Position numbers and translations under genes: made by a program. Below are positions 20,434 through 32,555 of a DNA stretch of 64,000 nucleotides, piece after piece. Position 1 is the stretch's first letter. Each line of letters starts with the position of its first letter. The stretch comes from Mycobacterium deserti. Its GTDB lineage: Bacteria; Actinomycetota; Actinomycetes; Mycobacteriales; Mycobacteriaceae. The stretch spans positions 1 to 64,000 of the forward strand of contig NZ_JAODWD010000001.1 in assembly GCF_025345615.1 (NCBI RefSeq). The letters run 5' to 3'. Under the pieces are notes generated by a model. It was not told where the DNA came from, made no database searches, and was given only the letters and a program-made list of their open reading frames with translations.

Positions 20434-22398
20434 TCAGTCGGAGTCCATCGAGCCTGGCGCGGTCTTGGAAACCTGGACCAGGAACTCGTAGTTGTTCTTG
20501 GTCTTGCGCAGCTGGCTCATCAACAGGTCGATCGCCTGGTGCGGGTCGAGACCCGACAGCACCCGGCGCAGCTTGTGTACGACCGAGAACTCATCCGGTG
20601 ACAACAGCAACTCGTCCTTGCGGGTGCCGGACGGGTTGACGTCGACGGCCGGGAAGACCCGCCGCTCGGCGATCTTGCGGTCCAGCTTGAGCTCGGCGTT
20701 ACCGGTGCCCTTGAACTCCTCGAAGATCACCGTGTCGCCGGTCGAACCGGTCTCGACCATCGCCGTGGCGATGATCGTCAGCGAGCCACCGTCTTCGATG
20801 TTGCGGGCAGCGCCCAGGAACCGCTTCGGGGGGTACAGCGCGGTGGAGTCCACGCCACCGGACAGGATGCGGCCCGACGCGGGCGACGCGTTGTTGTACG
20901 CGCGACCGAGGCGGGTGATCGAGTCGAGCAACACGACGACGTCCTTGCCCTGCTCGACCAGGCGCTTGGCCCGCTCGATGGCGAGTTCGGCGGCCTGCGT
21001 GTGGTCCGACGGCGGGCGGTCGAAGGTCGAGGCGATGACCTCACCCTTGACCGACCGCTGCATGTCGGTGACCTCTTCAGGCCGCTCGTCGACCAGCACC
21101 ACCATCAAATGGCACTCGGGGTTGTTCCTCGTGATCGCGTTGGCGATGTCCTGCAGGATCGTGGTCTTACCGGCCTTCGGCGGCGACACGATCAGCGCGC
21201 GCTGCCCCTTGCCGATCGGCATGATCAGATCGATCACGCGAGTCGTCAGCTTCTCGCCTGAGGTCTCCAGACGCAGGCGCTGATTCGGGTACAGCGGGGT
21301 CAGCTTCGTGAAGTCGGGGCGCTTCTTGGCGTCGTCGACCGCCCCGCCGTTGACGGAGTCCAGCCGCACCAGCGGGTTGAACTTCTGCCGTTGGTTGGTC
21401 TGCTCGCCGTCTTTGGCCACCCGCACGGCGCCGGTCACAGCGTCGCCGCGGCGCAGGCCGTTCTTGCGCACCATGTTCATGGACACGTAGACGTCGTTGG
21501 GCCCGGCCAGGTAGCCGGAGGTGCGGACGAACGCGTAGTTGTCCAGGACGTCGAGAATGCCCGCGACGGGCTGCACGACGTCGTCCTCGCGCAGTTCGGT
21601 ATCACCGCGCTCGTTGCCGCCGCCGCCTTCGCCGCCGCGCTCACGGCGTCTGCGGTCGCGGAACCGGCGGCCACGGCGACCCTGGCGACCATCGCCGTCG
21701 TCGTCGCCGGCGTTGTCGGCGTTGCCTGCGTTGCCGCCACCGCGGTTCTGACCGCCCTGCCGGTCGTTCTGCTGCTGGTCGCCCTGGCGCTGGTCGCTCT
21801 GCCGCTGGTCACTCTGCCGCTGGTCGCTCGGCTGCTGGTCGCCGTCGGACTTCGTGTCGGTCTTGGCGTCGTCGGTCTTGGTGTTCTGACCGGCGTCGGC
21901 GTCCTGCTTGGGCTGGTCGTTCTGCTCGGAACCGCTCGGCGAGCCGGTGCCGCGTGAGGCGCCGCGACGCTCGCGGCGGGGCCGGGTCGGCTGGTCGGTC
22001 TGCTGCTGGCCGTCGGCGGAGGCCTTATCGTCGGTTGGCTCGGCGGCAGCGGGGGGCGCCGGCGCGTCGTTCGCGGCGGCGTCGGGCGCCTTCGCCTGAC
22101 GGGCGCGGCCGTTGGAGTCGCCACGGCGCTCCTTGATCGCGGCTACCAGTTCGCTCTTGCGCATGCCGGAGGCGCCTTCGACGCCGATCTCCTTGGCAAG
22201 CGCGCGCAGCTCGGGCAGCACCATCGTGGACAGTGAAGCGGGCCGATCGCCCGACGCGACGTCAGCCGTCGGCGCCGTTTCCGCGGTGGACGTCGGCGCC
22301 GACGCGTCAGCTTCCGCGGGAGAGTTCGTAGCCACGGTGTTCGGCAGATCGACGCTGTCGTCGCTGCCACCAGCCGTGATGAGGTCCGTATCAGTCAC
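20434..22398 (-). CDS. rho: Transcription termination factor Rho with a long disordered insert
   Basis: RNA-dependent helicase that ends transcription. 654 residues from GTG 22398, chosen for its GAAAGGA ribosome binding site and the start TDTDLITAG shared with M. tuberculosis Rho. Residues about 55-93 form the N-terminal helical domain (TMVLPELRALAKEIG). About residues 94-285 form a low-complexity insert rich in Gln, Asp, Arg, Asn and Gly, including repeats of SDQRQ. Then follow the RNA-binding OB fold and the ATPase core with Walker A PPKAGKTT and Walker B VVLLDSITRL. Actinobacterial Rho proteins are known for such inserts. Confidence 0.96.
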   Translation of the reverse strand: MTDTDLITAGGSDDSVDLPNTVATNSPAEADASAPTSTAETAPTADVASGDRPASLSTMVLPELRALAKEIGVEGASGMRKSELVAAIKERRGDSNGRARQAKAPDAAANDAPAPPAAAEPTDDKASADGQQQTDQPTRPRRERRGASRGTGSPSGSEQNDQPKQDADAGQNTKTDDAKTDTKSDGDQQPSDQRQSDQRQSDQRQGDQQQNDRQGGQNRGGGNAGNADNAGDDDGDGRQGRRGRRFRDRRRRERGGEGGGGNERGDTELREDDVVQPVAGILDVLDNYAFVRTSGYLAGPNDVYVSMNMVRKNGLRRGDAVTGAVRVAKDGEQTNQRQKFNPLVRLDSVNGGAVDDAKKRPDFTKLTPLYPNQRLRLETSGEKLTTRVIDLIMPIGKGQRALIVSPPKAGKTTILQDIANAITRNNPECHLMVVLVDERPEEVTDMQRSVKGEVIASTFDRPPSDHTQAAELAIERAKRLVEQGKDVVVLLDSITRLGRAYNNASPASGRILSGGVDSTALYPPKRFLGAARNIEDGGSLTIIATAMVETGSTGDTVIFEEFKGTGNAELKLDRKIAERRVFPAVDVNPSGTRKDELLLSPDEFSVVHKLRRVLSGLDPHQAIDLLMSQLRKTKNNYEFLVQVSKTAPGSMDSD

Positions 22399-22653
22399 GG
22401 ATTTCCTTTCTGTCCCCTGCGTTCGAGTCATGCGGGGGGTTTTGGTTGCGTTCAGCAACGGGTTCCGCCGGCAAGCGGCAAACCTTCAGTCCACGAGATG
22501 AACACTTAAAAGAAGAGTGTCGTCCTAGTGTCGGCGCAGGCAGAGACGCTGCGATTGCTGGACGAGAGCGAGAATAACCCGCTTCGGGGCCGGAAGCAAG
22601 AAACACGCTGGTTCTCGTGTGACTTCTGATGCTCGGACCCGTCAGCCGTGGAC
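22399..22653 (-). other. Leader of rho, no gene seen
   Basis: 255 bp between the thrB stop and the rho start on the same strand. A weak hairpin, CCCG-AAG-CGGG followed by TTATT on the minus strand (22590-22570 region), could end the thrB transcript. No convincing promoter boxes. A long leader is expected since rho is autoregulated in many bacteria, but nothing in the sequence proves it here. Confidence 0.4.
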
Positions 22654-24676
<2,023 letters not shown>

Positions 24677-24680
<4 letters not shown>

Positions 24681-25996
24681 TCGCTTATGCCCTCCATCCG
24701 CAGCACACTGTTGATGGTCTGCACGACATCGAGGTCGGCCAGCGCCGCGACCGTCTCCGACAGTGCGGCGTCGGTGGCCTCGTGGGTCACGACGACGATG
24801 CGAGCACCGCACCGCTGCCCGCCTTGGTCCACCATGCCTTCCTGGCGCACTTCGGCGATGCTGACCTCCCGCTTGGCGAATTCTGCTGCGACAGACGACA
24901 ACACGCCGGGCCGGTCGGCGACGTTCATGTTTACGTAGTACCGAGTGGGAATGAAACCGATCGGCGAGATCGGCAGTTTGGCGTACTTCGACTCGCGCGG
25001 TCCGCGACCACCCTGCACGCGGTTGCGCGCGGCCATGACCAGATCGCCCATCACCGCAGACGCGGTCGGCGCACCCCCGGCGCCCTGCCCGTAGAACATC
25101 AAGCGACCCGCAGCCTCGGCTTCCACCACGACGGCGTTGAACGCACCGTTCACCGAGGCCAGCGGATGGTCGAGCGGCACAAGCGCCGGGTACACCCGCG
25201 CCGAGACCCGCTGCTGTTCCTCGTCGCTCGTGAGCCGCTCGCAGATGGCCAGCAGCTTGATCGTGCAGCCGAGTGCGCGCGCGGATTCGAAGTCGGCCGG
25301 GGTCACCTTGGTGATGCCCTCGCGGTAGACGTCGTCGGCCGTCACCCGGGTGTGGAACGCGATCGACGCGAGGATCGCCGCCTTGGCAGCGGCGTCGAAG
25401 CCCTCGACGTCGGCGGTGGGATCGGCCTCGGCGTAGCCAAGCGCTCCGGCGTCGGCGAGGGCAGAGGCGTAGTCGGCACCGGTGCTGTCCATCTCGGACA
25501 GGATGTAGTTGGTGGTGCCGTTGACGATTCCGGCGACCCGCAGCACGGAATCGCCCGCCAGCGACTGGGTCAGCGGACGGATGACCGGAATCGCGCCGGC
25601 GACGGCGGCTTCGAAGTACAGGTCGACGTGGGCGGCTTCGGCCGCCTGCGCCAGCTCGCCGGTCGACTGGGCCATCAGTGCCTTGTTCGCGGTGACGACC
25701 GACTTGCCCTGCTCGAGTGCGGCGAGGATGGCCTTGCGCGCAGGCTCGACTGGCCCCATCAGCTCGACGACCATGTCGACGTCGTCGCGCGAGACCAGCT
25801 CCTCGATGTTGTCGGTGAGCAGTTCGACAGGCACTCCGCGATCGGCGGCCACCCGTCGCACGCCGATGCCGCGCAGTTCCAGCGGGGCGCCGATGCGGGC
25901 GGTCAGGTCGCCCGCGCTCTGCTCGATGATGCGGACGACCTGGCTGCCGACGTTGCCCAGTCCGAGCACCGCTACGCCGATGGGCTTTTCGCTCAT
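24677..25996 (-). CDS. hom: Homoserine dehydrogenase
   Basis: Reduces aspartate semialdehyde to homoserine. 439 residues: N-terminal NAD(P)-binding fold ([16 protein letters not shown]), catalytic domain with [10 protein letters not shown] and the [17 protein letters not shown] segment, then a C-terminal ACT domain (about 350-430) for threonine feedback. It sits between lysA and thrC. Confidence 0.97.
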
Positions 25997-25999
25997 TGG

Positions 26000-27418
26000 T
26001 TACCTCACTTCCAAACTCAGTAGATCGTCGACCGTCTCCCGGCGCAGGATCAGGCGGGCCCGCCCGTCGCGCACGGCCACCACCGCGGGGCGGCCGATCA
26101 GGTTGTAGCGACTCGACATCGAATAGCAGTATGCGCCGGTGGCCGCGACGCCCAGCAGGTCCCCAGGCTGGATGTCGTCGGGCACCCACGTGTCGCGGAC
26201 GACGATATCGCCACTCTCGCAGTGCTTTCCGACGACACGGCCCAGCTTGGGGGTGGTGTCGCTGCTCCGCGAGATCAGCCGGACGTCGTATTCGGCACCG
26301 TAGAGCGACGTGCGGATGTTGTCGCTCATGCCGCCGTCGACGCTGACGTAGCGACGGTGGGCGGTGGGGCTGACGGCCACGTCCTTGACGGTGCCCACTT
26401 TGTACAGCGTGATCGTCCCCGGTCCGGCGATGGCGCGGCCCGGTTCGACGACGAGGCGGGGCGCGGGCAGGCCGACCGCGGCCGACTCGTCGCGCACGAT
26501 CGCGCTCAGTTTGGCCGCCAGGTCGGCGACCGGCGGCGGGTCGTCTTGCGGCAGATACGAAATGCCCAGTCCACCACCAAGGTCGACGATCGACATCTGC
26601 GAGGTCTTCTCGACACCGAATTCGGCGACCACATCGCGAAGCAGACCGATGACGCGGTGTGCGGCGATCTCGAAGCCTGCGACGTCGAAGATCTGCGAGC
26701 CGATGTGGCTGTGCAGGCCGACGAGGCGCAGGTGGTCGGCGGCGAACACCCGGCGCACGGCGTCCATCGCGGCTCCGCTGGCCAGCGACAGTCCGAACTT
26801 CTGGTCTTCGTGCGCAGTGGAGATGAACTCGTGGGTGTGCGCCTCCACCCCGACGGTGACCCGCACGAGCACATCTTGGACCACCCCCGCGGCGGACGCG
26901 ATCTCATCGAGTCGCTCGATCTCGATCGTCGAGTCGACCACGACATGCTCGATACCTGCCTTGACCGCAGCGGTCAGTTCGTCGATCGATTTGTTGTTGC
27001 CGTGCAACGCGATCCGCTCCGCAGGGAAGCCCGCGTGCAGCGCGACGGCCATCTCGCCACCGCTCGCCACGTCCAGTGAGAGACCCTCCTCGGCGATCCA
27101 ACGCGCGACTTCGGTGCACATGAACGCCTTCGCGGCATAGCGCACGTTCTCGCCCCCGCCGAACGCCGCGCTGATTTCACGGCATCGGGCGCGGAAATCG
27201 TCCTCGTCGATCACGAAGACCGGTGTGCCGAACTCCGCCGCGATGTCGGTGACGGGCACTCCCCCGATCGACACGACGCCGTCGCTGTCTCGAACGGTGC
27301 TGCGCGGCCACACGTTCGGAGCCAGAGTGAGTACTTCTTGGACGGAGCTGGGGCGCGGCGGGGCGCCGCCGTGGTGGACTTCCTCGGCGTGCCGCGGGCC
27401 GGCGGGGTGGGCGATCAC
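26000..27418 (-). CDS. lysA: Diaminopimelate decarboxylase
   Basis: Last step of lysine synthesis. 472 residues from GTG 27418, which overlaps the argS stop (GTGA); the open frame upstream is argS shadow. PLP Lys lies in [10 protein letters not shown]; other motifs are [22 protein letters not shown] and the catalytic Cys region [10 protein letters not shown]. The order argS-lysA-hom is the M. tuberculosis order. Confidence 0.96.
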   Translation of the reverse strand: MIAHPAGPRHAEEVHHGGAPPRPSSVQEVLTLAPNVWPRSTVRDSDGVVSIGGVPVTDIAAEFGTPVFVIDEDDFRARCREISAAFGGGENVRYAAKAFMCTEVARWIAEEGLSLDVASGGEMAVALHAGFPAERIALHGNNKSIDELTAAVKAGIEHVVVDSTIEIERLDEIASAAGVVQDVLVRVTVGVEAHTHEFISTAHEDQKFGLSLASGAAMDAVRRVFAADHLRLVGLHSHIGSQIFDVAGFEIAAHRVIGLLRDVVAEFGVEKTSQMSIVDLGGGLGISYLPQDDPPPVADLAAKLSAIVRDESAAVGLPAPRLVVEPGRAIAGPGTITLYKVGTVKDVAVSPTAHRRYVSVDGGMSDNIRTSLYGAEYDVRLISRSSDTTPKLGRVVGKHCESGDIVVRDTWVPDDIQPGDLLGVAATGAYCYSMSSRYNLIGRPAVVAVRDGRARLILRRETVDDLLSLEVR

Positions 27419-29067
27419 ATCCGCTCCGGAGCGCCGACGCCGAGGATCCCGAGACCATTGGCGATGACCTGTCGGGTGGCCTGACACAGCGCCAAACGTG
27501 CGGAGTGCAGGTCGTTGGGCGCTTCGTCGCCCTGCGGCAGCACCCGGCACGAGTCGTAGAACCGGTGGTAGTCGCCGGCAAGGTCCTCGAGGTAGCGCGA
27601 GACTCGGTGCGGTTCACGCAGGGCCGCAGCGGTTTTGAGCACCCGCGGGAACTCGCCGATGTTGCGGATCAACGTGCCCTCCTTCTCGTGCGTCAGGAGG
27701 CCGAGGTGCGCGGTACCGGCCGTGACGCCGAGGTCCGCCGCGTTGCGAGCCAGCGCCGAGAGGCGGGCATGCGCGTACTGCACGTAGTAGACCGGGTTCT
27801 CGGCCGACGCCGACGACCACAGTTGCAGGTCGATGTCGATGGGCGAGTCGACGGAGGACCGGATCAGCGAATAGCGGGCGGCGTCGACACCGATGGCTTC
27901 GACCAGATCGTCGAGGGTGATCACGGTGCCTGCCCGCTTACTCATCCGGACGGGCTGGCCGTCGCGGACCAGGTTGACCATCTGTCCGATGAGGACCTCG
28001 ACCGTCGCGGGATCTTCGCCGAGTGCCGAGGCGATGGCCTTGAGTCGGGCGATGTAGCCGTGATGATCGGCGCCGAGCATGTAGATGCACAGATCGGCGC
28101 CGCGTTCCCGCTTGTCCAGGTAGTAGGCGATGTCGGCGGCGACGTACGCGGGTGCACCGTCGCTCTTGATGACCACGCGGTCCTTGTCGTCACCGAAGTC
28201 GGTGGTGCGCAACCAGACCGCGCCGTCCTTCTCATAAATCTTGCCGACGTCGCGGAGCCGGGCAATGGCCCGCTCCACCCGACCGGAGGTGTGCATCGAA
28301 TCTTCGTGGGTGTAGACGTCGAAGTCCGTGCCGAAGTCGTGCAGTGACTGCCTGATGTGGGTGAACATCAGGTCGACGCCGATGGCGCGGAACGTCTCAT
28401 GCATCTCGTCGTCGGGCAGACCCAACGCGTCGGGCTCCTTCGCGAGCACCTGGGCGGCGATGTCTTTGATGTAGTCGCCCGCGTAGCCGTCCTCCGGTGC
28501 GGGCTCGCCTTTCGCGGAGGCAATCAGCGAGTTGGTGAACCGGTCGATCTGGGCACCGTGATCGTTGAAGTAGTACTCGCGCACGACCGCGGCGCCCTGG
28601 GTGGCCAGCAGCCGGCCCAGCGCGTCGCCGACGGCGGCCCAGCGGGTGCCGCCGATGTGGATGGGCCCGGTGGGATTGGCGGAGACGAACTCGAGGTTGA
28701 TGTGGTGGCCCTGCAGCGCGGCGCAGTGGCCGTAATCCGTACCGGCGTCGATGACGTTGCTGACGATGACGGCCTGAGCCGAGGCGTCGATTCGCAGATT
28801 GACGAAACCGGGGCCCGCGACATCGGCACCGGCGATGCCGTCCTTCTCGGCGAGCGCGGTGGCCAGCCAGCCGGCCAGGTCACGGGGGTTGGCGCCGACC
28901 TTCTTGCCGAGTTGCAGCGCCAGGTTAGAGGCATAGTCGCCGTGCTCCGGATTGCGGGGACGCTCGACGGTGACCGACGTAGGTAGCGCAGCGGTGTCGA
29001 GGCCATGCTCGGTTAGCACCGCGGCGGCTGTCGCTTTGAGCAGCTCGGCGAGGTCAGCGGGGGTCAC
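27415..29067 (-). CDS. argS: Arginyl-tRNA synthetase
   Basis: 550 residues, class I. The HIGH motif appears as [13 protein letters not shown] and the KMSKS-like loop as [10 protein letters not shown]-terminal Add1 domain and C-terminal DALR anticodon domain (residues about 430-550) are present. It is the first gene of the argS-lysA-hom-thrC-thrB run. A tRNA-Arg gene lies 101 bp upstream on the opposite strand. Confidence 0.97.
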   Translation of the reverse strand: MTPADLAELLKATAAAVLTEHGLDTAALPTSVTVERPRNPEHGDYASNLALQLGKKVGANPRDLAGWLATALAEKDGIAGADVAGPGFVNLRIDASAQAVIVSNVIDAGTDYGHCAALQGHHINLEFVSANPTGPIHIGGTRWAAVGDALGRLLATQGAAVVREYYFNDHGAQIDRFTNSLIASAKGEPAPEDGYAGDYIKDIAAQVLAKEPDALGLPDDEMHETFRAIGVDLMFTHIRQSLHDFGTDFDVYTHEDSMHTSGRVERAIARLRDVGKIYEKDGAVWLRTTDFGDDKDRVVIKSDGAPAYVAADIAYYLDKRERGADLCIYMLGADHHGYIARLKAIASALGEDPATVEVLIGQMVNLVRDGQPVRMSKRAGTVITLDDLVEAIGVDAARYSLIRSSVDSPIDIDLQLWSSASAENPVYYVQYAHARLSALARNAADLGVTAGTAHLGLLTHEKEGTLIRNIGEFPRVLKTAAALREPHRVSRYLEDLAGDYHRFYDSCRVLPQGDEAPNDLHSARLALCQATRQVIANGLGILGVGAPERM

Positions 29068-29168
29068 GAGGGTCCATCCTATGGTCTGGGCTGCCCCGGC
29101 CCCGAATCGATAAACCCCGACGGTAGTGCGCTAGTCTGGGCACGCCCAACGGCGCAGCATTCTGATGC

Positions 29169-29241
29169 GCCCCCGTAGCTCAGGGGATAGAGCGTCTGCC
29201 TCCGGAGCAGAAGGCCGCAGGTTCGAATCCTGCCGGGGGCA
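29169..29241 (+). tRNA. tRNA-Arg (anticodon CCG)
   Basis: 73-nt cloverleaf. Acceptor arms GCCCCCG (29169-29175) and CGGGGGC (29234-29240) pair fully; A is the discriminator base. The anticodon stem TCTGC/GCAGA encloses loop CTCCGGA, giving anticodon CCG (codon CGG). The T arm contains GTTCGAATC. CCA is not encoded. Its last 20 bases are the left attachment site of the element that follows; the gene remains complete. Confidence 0.95.
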
Positions 29242-29242
29242 C
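29222..29242 (+). other. attL (left attachment site)
   Basis: Left copy of the 21-bp direct repeat. Bases 29222-29241 are the T-loop side and 3' acceptor arm of tRNA-Arg, and base 29242 is the first base after it. Using the tRNA 3' end is the standard habit of tyrosine integrases, because it keeps the tRNA intact. Confidence 0.9.
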
Positions 29243-29390
29243 TAGGCCGAAAACCGGCTCTTACCAGCCAGTATAGGCCCAGACAAACCGCCCTGGCGGC
29301 AGGTCAACAATCTTCCAACCATCTTCGTTTTCGCTGGCACGCCGGATTCGTTAGCTGTCTTTGTCGCAGCCTCTCCCTAGACTTGCTGCC

Positions 29391-29984
29391 GTGTGGGGCA
29401 TACCCAAGCCGCAGCGCCTAGTGAACGGCGTAAGCGAATGGTGGCGCTACCTGGAACCAAAACAGGCGGCGGGATACGTCTGTGCGCTCGCGGGAATTGG
29501 TCTGACGGTCGCCACGGCTCTCGTGAACGGGCCTAGTCTAGGCGTGATTGCGGTACTAGCGGTTGTCGCGCAGGGCATCGCCGCCTTTCTCTTCGCCGGT
29601 CACGGTAGGGCGCATCCGACTCATGCAAAAAGCGCATTTGCAAGGCTGCTCGTTTTAGCAAAAAGAGTGAGCGCAGCCGAGAAAACTGCGCAAGGGAACT
29701 TCGAAGCTAAAGGCATCAGCTCAGGAGAGCGACAAACGCAAATGGGCATTTTGAGCGCCCAGTTAAGTTGGATAGGCGAAGGCATTTACCTTGCAGCGGC
29801 AGACTGGATAGCGTTCAACGAGCCTTTGAACGAAATGATTACAGAAGAACAAAGGCAAGCGATCATGATCGCGGCGCAAGAAGCGAAAAAAGCCGCGCAG
29901 ATTCAATCCGATTCGACAATAGAAAGCGACGAGGAATTTTCCGTGCCGCTCGAAGCAGGAGACAATTCCAATGACCGAACCTAG
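29391..29984 (+). CDS. Small membrane protein of unknown function (element cargo)
   Basis: 197 residues from GTG 29391; a TTG 30 bases upstream is also in frame. Two membrane helices close together (about residues 28-46 and 50-67), then a cytoplasmic helical region rich in Lys/Ala/Glu and an acidic end. The DNA is visibly richer in A/T than the flanking chromosome, which suggests transfer. It overlaps the next gene by 14 bp, so the two are made together. No known family recognised. Confidence 0.6.
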   Translation: MWGIPKPQRLVNGVSEWWRYLEPKQAAGYVCALAGIGLTVATALVNGPSLGVIAVLAVVAQGIAAFLFAGHGRAHPTHAKSAFARLLVLAKRVSAAEKTAQGNFEAKGISSGERQTQMGILSAQLSWIGEGIYLAAADWIAFNEPLNEMITEEQRQAIMIAAQEAKKAAQIQSDSTIESDEEFSVPLEAGDNSNDRT

Positions 29985-30483
29985 CCAACCGGACGTAGAC
30001 GGCACCGGCGAAGATGTTGAGGAAATCAGAGGCGAAGTAGTGGATTTCCTGAGCACCCGGGAAGTCATTATGAGTGTCGGCAAGAAAGACGGAGTCAAGA
30101 TAGGCATGCGTTTCGTCATTCTGGGACATGTTCCCGTAGAGGTCGGCGAGGGCGACGAGAAAATCACCGAAAACGTAGAAATTCCAAAGTCTGTGGTGAA
30201 AGTAGTGCGCCTAAGTGGTGATCGCTTATCAATTGGCCGTACGTTCAGAACGATTAAGGGCAGACCCGCGTATGAAGTTGAGAATCCTATGTACATGTTC
30301 CGTCATAGCTCCATGATCACAGGCCCGTACGGTGTGACGGAACCTACCATAAAGTATCCTGCGATTCCTGATCGGATCGAATCCTTCGACGTTGAAAGTA
30401 AAGAAACCGTACGCGGGAAAGCTGACATGACGGTGCGAAAAGGCGACGAAGTTCGGTTGACCACCGGAGAGGAATTCCTTTAA
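29971..30483 (+). CDS. Unknown beta-rich protein paired with the preceding membrane protein
   Basis: 170 residues. Acidic N-terminus, then a segment reading IMSVGKKDGVKIGMRFVILG, the kind of short beta-barrel seen where a G-x-K/x-D-G-V-x-x-G-x-x-F motif occurs; the rest is predicted beta with many charged residues. No catalytic motif seen. Overlap with the upstream gene suggests a two-gene unit. It converges on the next gene with 16 bp between stops. Confidence 0.6.
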   Translation: MTEPSQPDVDGTGEDVEEIRGEVVDFLSTREVIMSVGKKDGVKIGMRFVILGHVPVEVGEGDEKITENVEIPKSVVKVVRLSGDRLSIGRTFRTIKGRPAYEVENPMYMFRHSSMITGPYGVTEPTIKYPAIPDRIESFDVESKETVRGKADMTVRKGDEVRLTTGEEFL

Positions 30484-30499
30484 GAAAGCGGCACCCTCC

Positions 30500-31294
30500 C
30501 TACCCGCGCTCGACGTACTTCTTCGCGATGTCGTGAACGCCGTAGTGCTTTGGCCGTATCGATCCTTTCAGCATGTCAAAGTCGAGGAACCCTAACGTTA
30601 CGTGCATCTTTTTCTGACTATCCCAATACTGCACTTTCACGTTGTGTTTTGCCTTGGGCATTCGTTCTGACACCAGGGGCGCGAAGTCTGTACCTGTGGG
30701 TGGTCCACCTTGCCAACTCCCGATTATCTCAGCTTGAATATCGCGTTCCTTTTCCCTGCGCTCGACAGCACTATCCCAAAAAGTTCGCCATTCTTGACCT
30801 GGTGCGAGAATAGGAATAGACACCGGTATAGGGATTTCATAATTCTTCCCATCGCTAATCATATTCGGCAACGATTGAAGGGGTGGATCGACTATCGGAA
30901 CAATGTCATAGGCGGGCGTGGTACCGAAATTCTTGATAACGACTTCAAGCAGTTGCCAATCGACTGCGTTCGGCTCCGCGTACATTACGACGTTCGGCTG
31001 AGCCTGTTCTTCACGTGTGCGGCGCGCTTCGTCGATTTGCTCTTGGGCCTTCGCCACTTGCTGTTTGGCATAGCGGCCCGCGACCAGCACGGTCACGATT
31101 CCGACCGCGACGGCGACCCAGGCCGCAATAGCGGACCAGACTTCGGGCGGCATATAGCGCACCATCCACCGATAGACCGGCCCGAGTGAGCCCGTTATGT
31201 CCAACACGGCAAGAGCGGCGAGGATCATCAAGATGCCCACCGGCCACCATTGCGCGACCCGGCGCACCTTTCCCATGGGCCGGATCGTAGGCAT
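30500..31294 (-). CDS. Membrane-anchored protein with coiled coil and beta-sandwich domain (unknown)
   Basis: 264 residues from ATG 31294, which has AAAGG upstream. Two N-terminal membrane helices (about 15-35 and 52-75), a short charged coiled coil (AKQQVAKAQEQIDEARRTREEQ), then a beta-rich domain (VVIKNFGTTPAYDIVPIV). The same plan, membrane anchor-coil-beta domain, is seen in the gene at 38550-39149. I do not recognise a function. Confidence 0.55.
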   Translation of the reverse strand: MPTIRPMGKVRRVAQWWPVGILMILAALAVLDITGSLGPVYRWMVRYMPPEVWSAIAAWVAVAVGIVTVLVAGRYAKQQVAKAQEQIDEARRTREEQAQPNVVMYAEPNAVDWQLLEVVIKNFGTTPAYDIVPIVDPPLQSLPNMISDGKNYEIPIPVSIPILAPGQEWRTFWDSAVERREKERDIQAEIIGSWQGGPPTGTDFAPLVSERMPKAKHNVKVQYWDSQKKMHVTLGFLDFDMLKGSIRPKHYGVHDIAKKYVERG

Positions 31295-31400
31295 CCGCGC
31301 CGACCTTTGGAACGAGGACACACCCACCGCCCTGGCGGGTTAGCGCTTCCGGCCCGCCCGCCAACGAAAATCAGTAGACGACGGCTGGGAAGATTGCTTC

Positions 31401-32261
31401 ATGGATGAGGACAGGTCGTTCATCGACTCCGACATGGGCAAGGCGTTTGACGCATGGCTGAGTCTGTCGAATGACTCGCTTGAGCTCACCGCAGTCATCC
31501 CCTGGGCGTTCGCCTACGTTGTCGAGTCGACGACCCAACCCGACTGGGAGCACATCAACAGGGTCATGGGGCAGTTCAACGCGTGCAAGGCGTACGACGC
31601 CTGTAAGCGGAGCGTCGATTCGCACTACGAGACGTTGTACGTGCTCACACTGCTCGCGTCGTGGGGTGCTTTCGAGGCGTACGTCGAAGATGCTGCGAAG
31701 GCCGGGCTGCGCGCACGGCCCGAGTTGTTGTCCAACACTGCCTTCGATAGAGCGAAGCGCAAAGCCGAAGAACTGACCGATGCTGACGAGGCCCAGCGCT
31801 TTGAGTACATCATCGACCGGGTCATCGGTTCGATTCGCGACAGACTCGACGCAGACGGAAATGGCAAGTACGAGCAGCAACTCCAGCTTGCCGGCCTCGG
31901 CGGAACGGTCCCGTCCGACATCGCGCTGGCGCTGATGGAAGGCCAACAGGTGCGCAATGTTTGGGCACACAACGGTGGCAGGGCTGATGCAAAGCTTCTC
32001 GAACAGGCGCCCGCCATCGGTTACGCGATTGGCGACAAGGTAACGATCACCAAGGTGATGCTGGGCAAGTACCTTCTCGCGCTCAACACGTACGCAACCA
32101 TCGTCGTCAACCGCTACCGAGTGCAGAACGGCTACGCCCCACTCGTCTGCTACGGCGGAGAGCAGAACACATTCAAGGCATCGTTCGACGAACTATTCCC
32201 CGGTGCGATCTTGCCGGTGAACCTGGAAGATATTTCGCGGCGACTGTCAGGTGCAAATTGA
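31401..32261 (+). CDS. HEPN-like protein (possible RNase or antiphage cargo)
   Basis: 286 residues, mostly helical. Residues 185-190 read RNVWAH, the R-x4-H motif that marks HEPN-domain RNases; it sits at the end of a helix (MEGQQVRNVWAHNGG), as in the family. An earlier helix, LLASWGAFEAYVEDA (about 84-99), resembles the first HEPN helix. HEPN proteins are common in toxin-antitoxin and phage-defence systems. No partner antitoxin is evident beside it, so this may be a single-gene system. Fold call is by motif only. Confidence 0.55.
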   Translation: MDEDRSFIDSDMGKAFDAWLSLSNDSLELTAVIPWAFAYVVESTTQPDWEHINRVMGQFNACKAYDACKRSVDSHYETLYVLTLLASWGAFEAYVEDAAKAGLRARPELLSNTAFDRAKRKAEELTDADEAQRFEYIIDRVIGSIRDRLDADGNGKYEQQLQLAGLGGTVPSDIALALMEGQQVRNVWAHNGGRADAKLLEQAPAIGYAIGDKVTITKVMLGKYLLALNTYATIVVNRYRVQNGYAPLVCYGGEQNTFKASFDELFPGAILPVNLEDISRRLSGAN

Positions 32262-32281
32262 GCTGACACGACGCTTAGCCG

Positions 32282-32551
32282 TCAATACGGCGTGGGAATC
32301 TTCCGGCCCACCGCGACGCCGACGTAATACTCAGCGCGGCGCTTGCGTGTGCGCAGCTTCGCACCCGCCGAGAATCCGTAATACTCGCGGCCTGGACCAA
32401 CGCGACCGAGCTTCACTGTGGTCCCCACCGACCCGCGCACGTAGCGGGGACGACGGCGGTTGATCTTCTTCCCGACGCGCTTGGCGCGCGAGCTGCCGGT
32501 GGGAGCGAACCGCCCTTTTCGGTCACGCTTGTAAGTGCGTCGTTTCGCCAT
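32282..32551 (-). CDS. Small very basic protein in the capsid module
   Basis: 89 residues from ATG 32551; the longer open frame reads through the next gene and is ignored. The N-terminus MAKRRTYKRDRKGRFAPTG and many Arg/Lys residues throughout suggest DNA or RNA binding, followed by a Tyr/Gly-rich end. Similar short basic proteins follow capsid genes in actinophages. It is the last gene of the minus-strand run that starts with the capsid-like gene. Confidence 0.6.
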   Translation of the reverse strand: MAKRRTYKRDRKGRFAPTGSSRAKRVGKKINRRRPRYVRGSVGTTVKLGRVGPGREYYGFSAGAKLRTRKRRAEYYVGVAVGRKIPTPY

Positions 32552-32555
32552 GCGC

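Noticed and set aside
24681..26189. A giant threonine synthase fusion reading from 26189
   Set aside because: The extra N-terminal part is an Arg-rich shadow of hom. The real thrC start at 24680 overlaps the hom stop.
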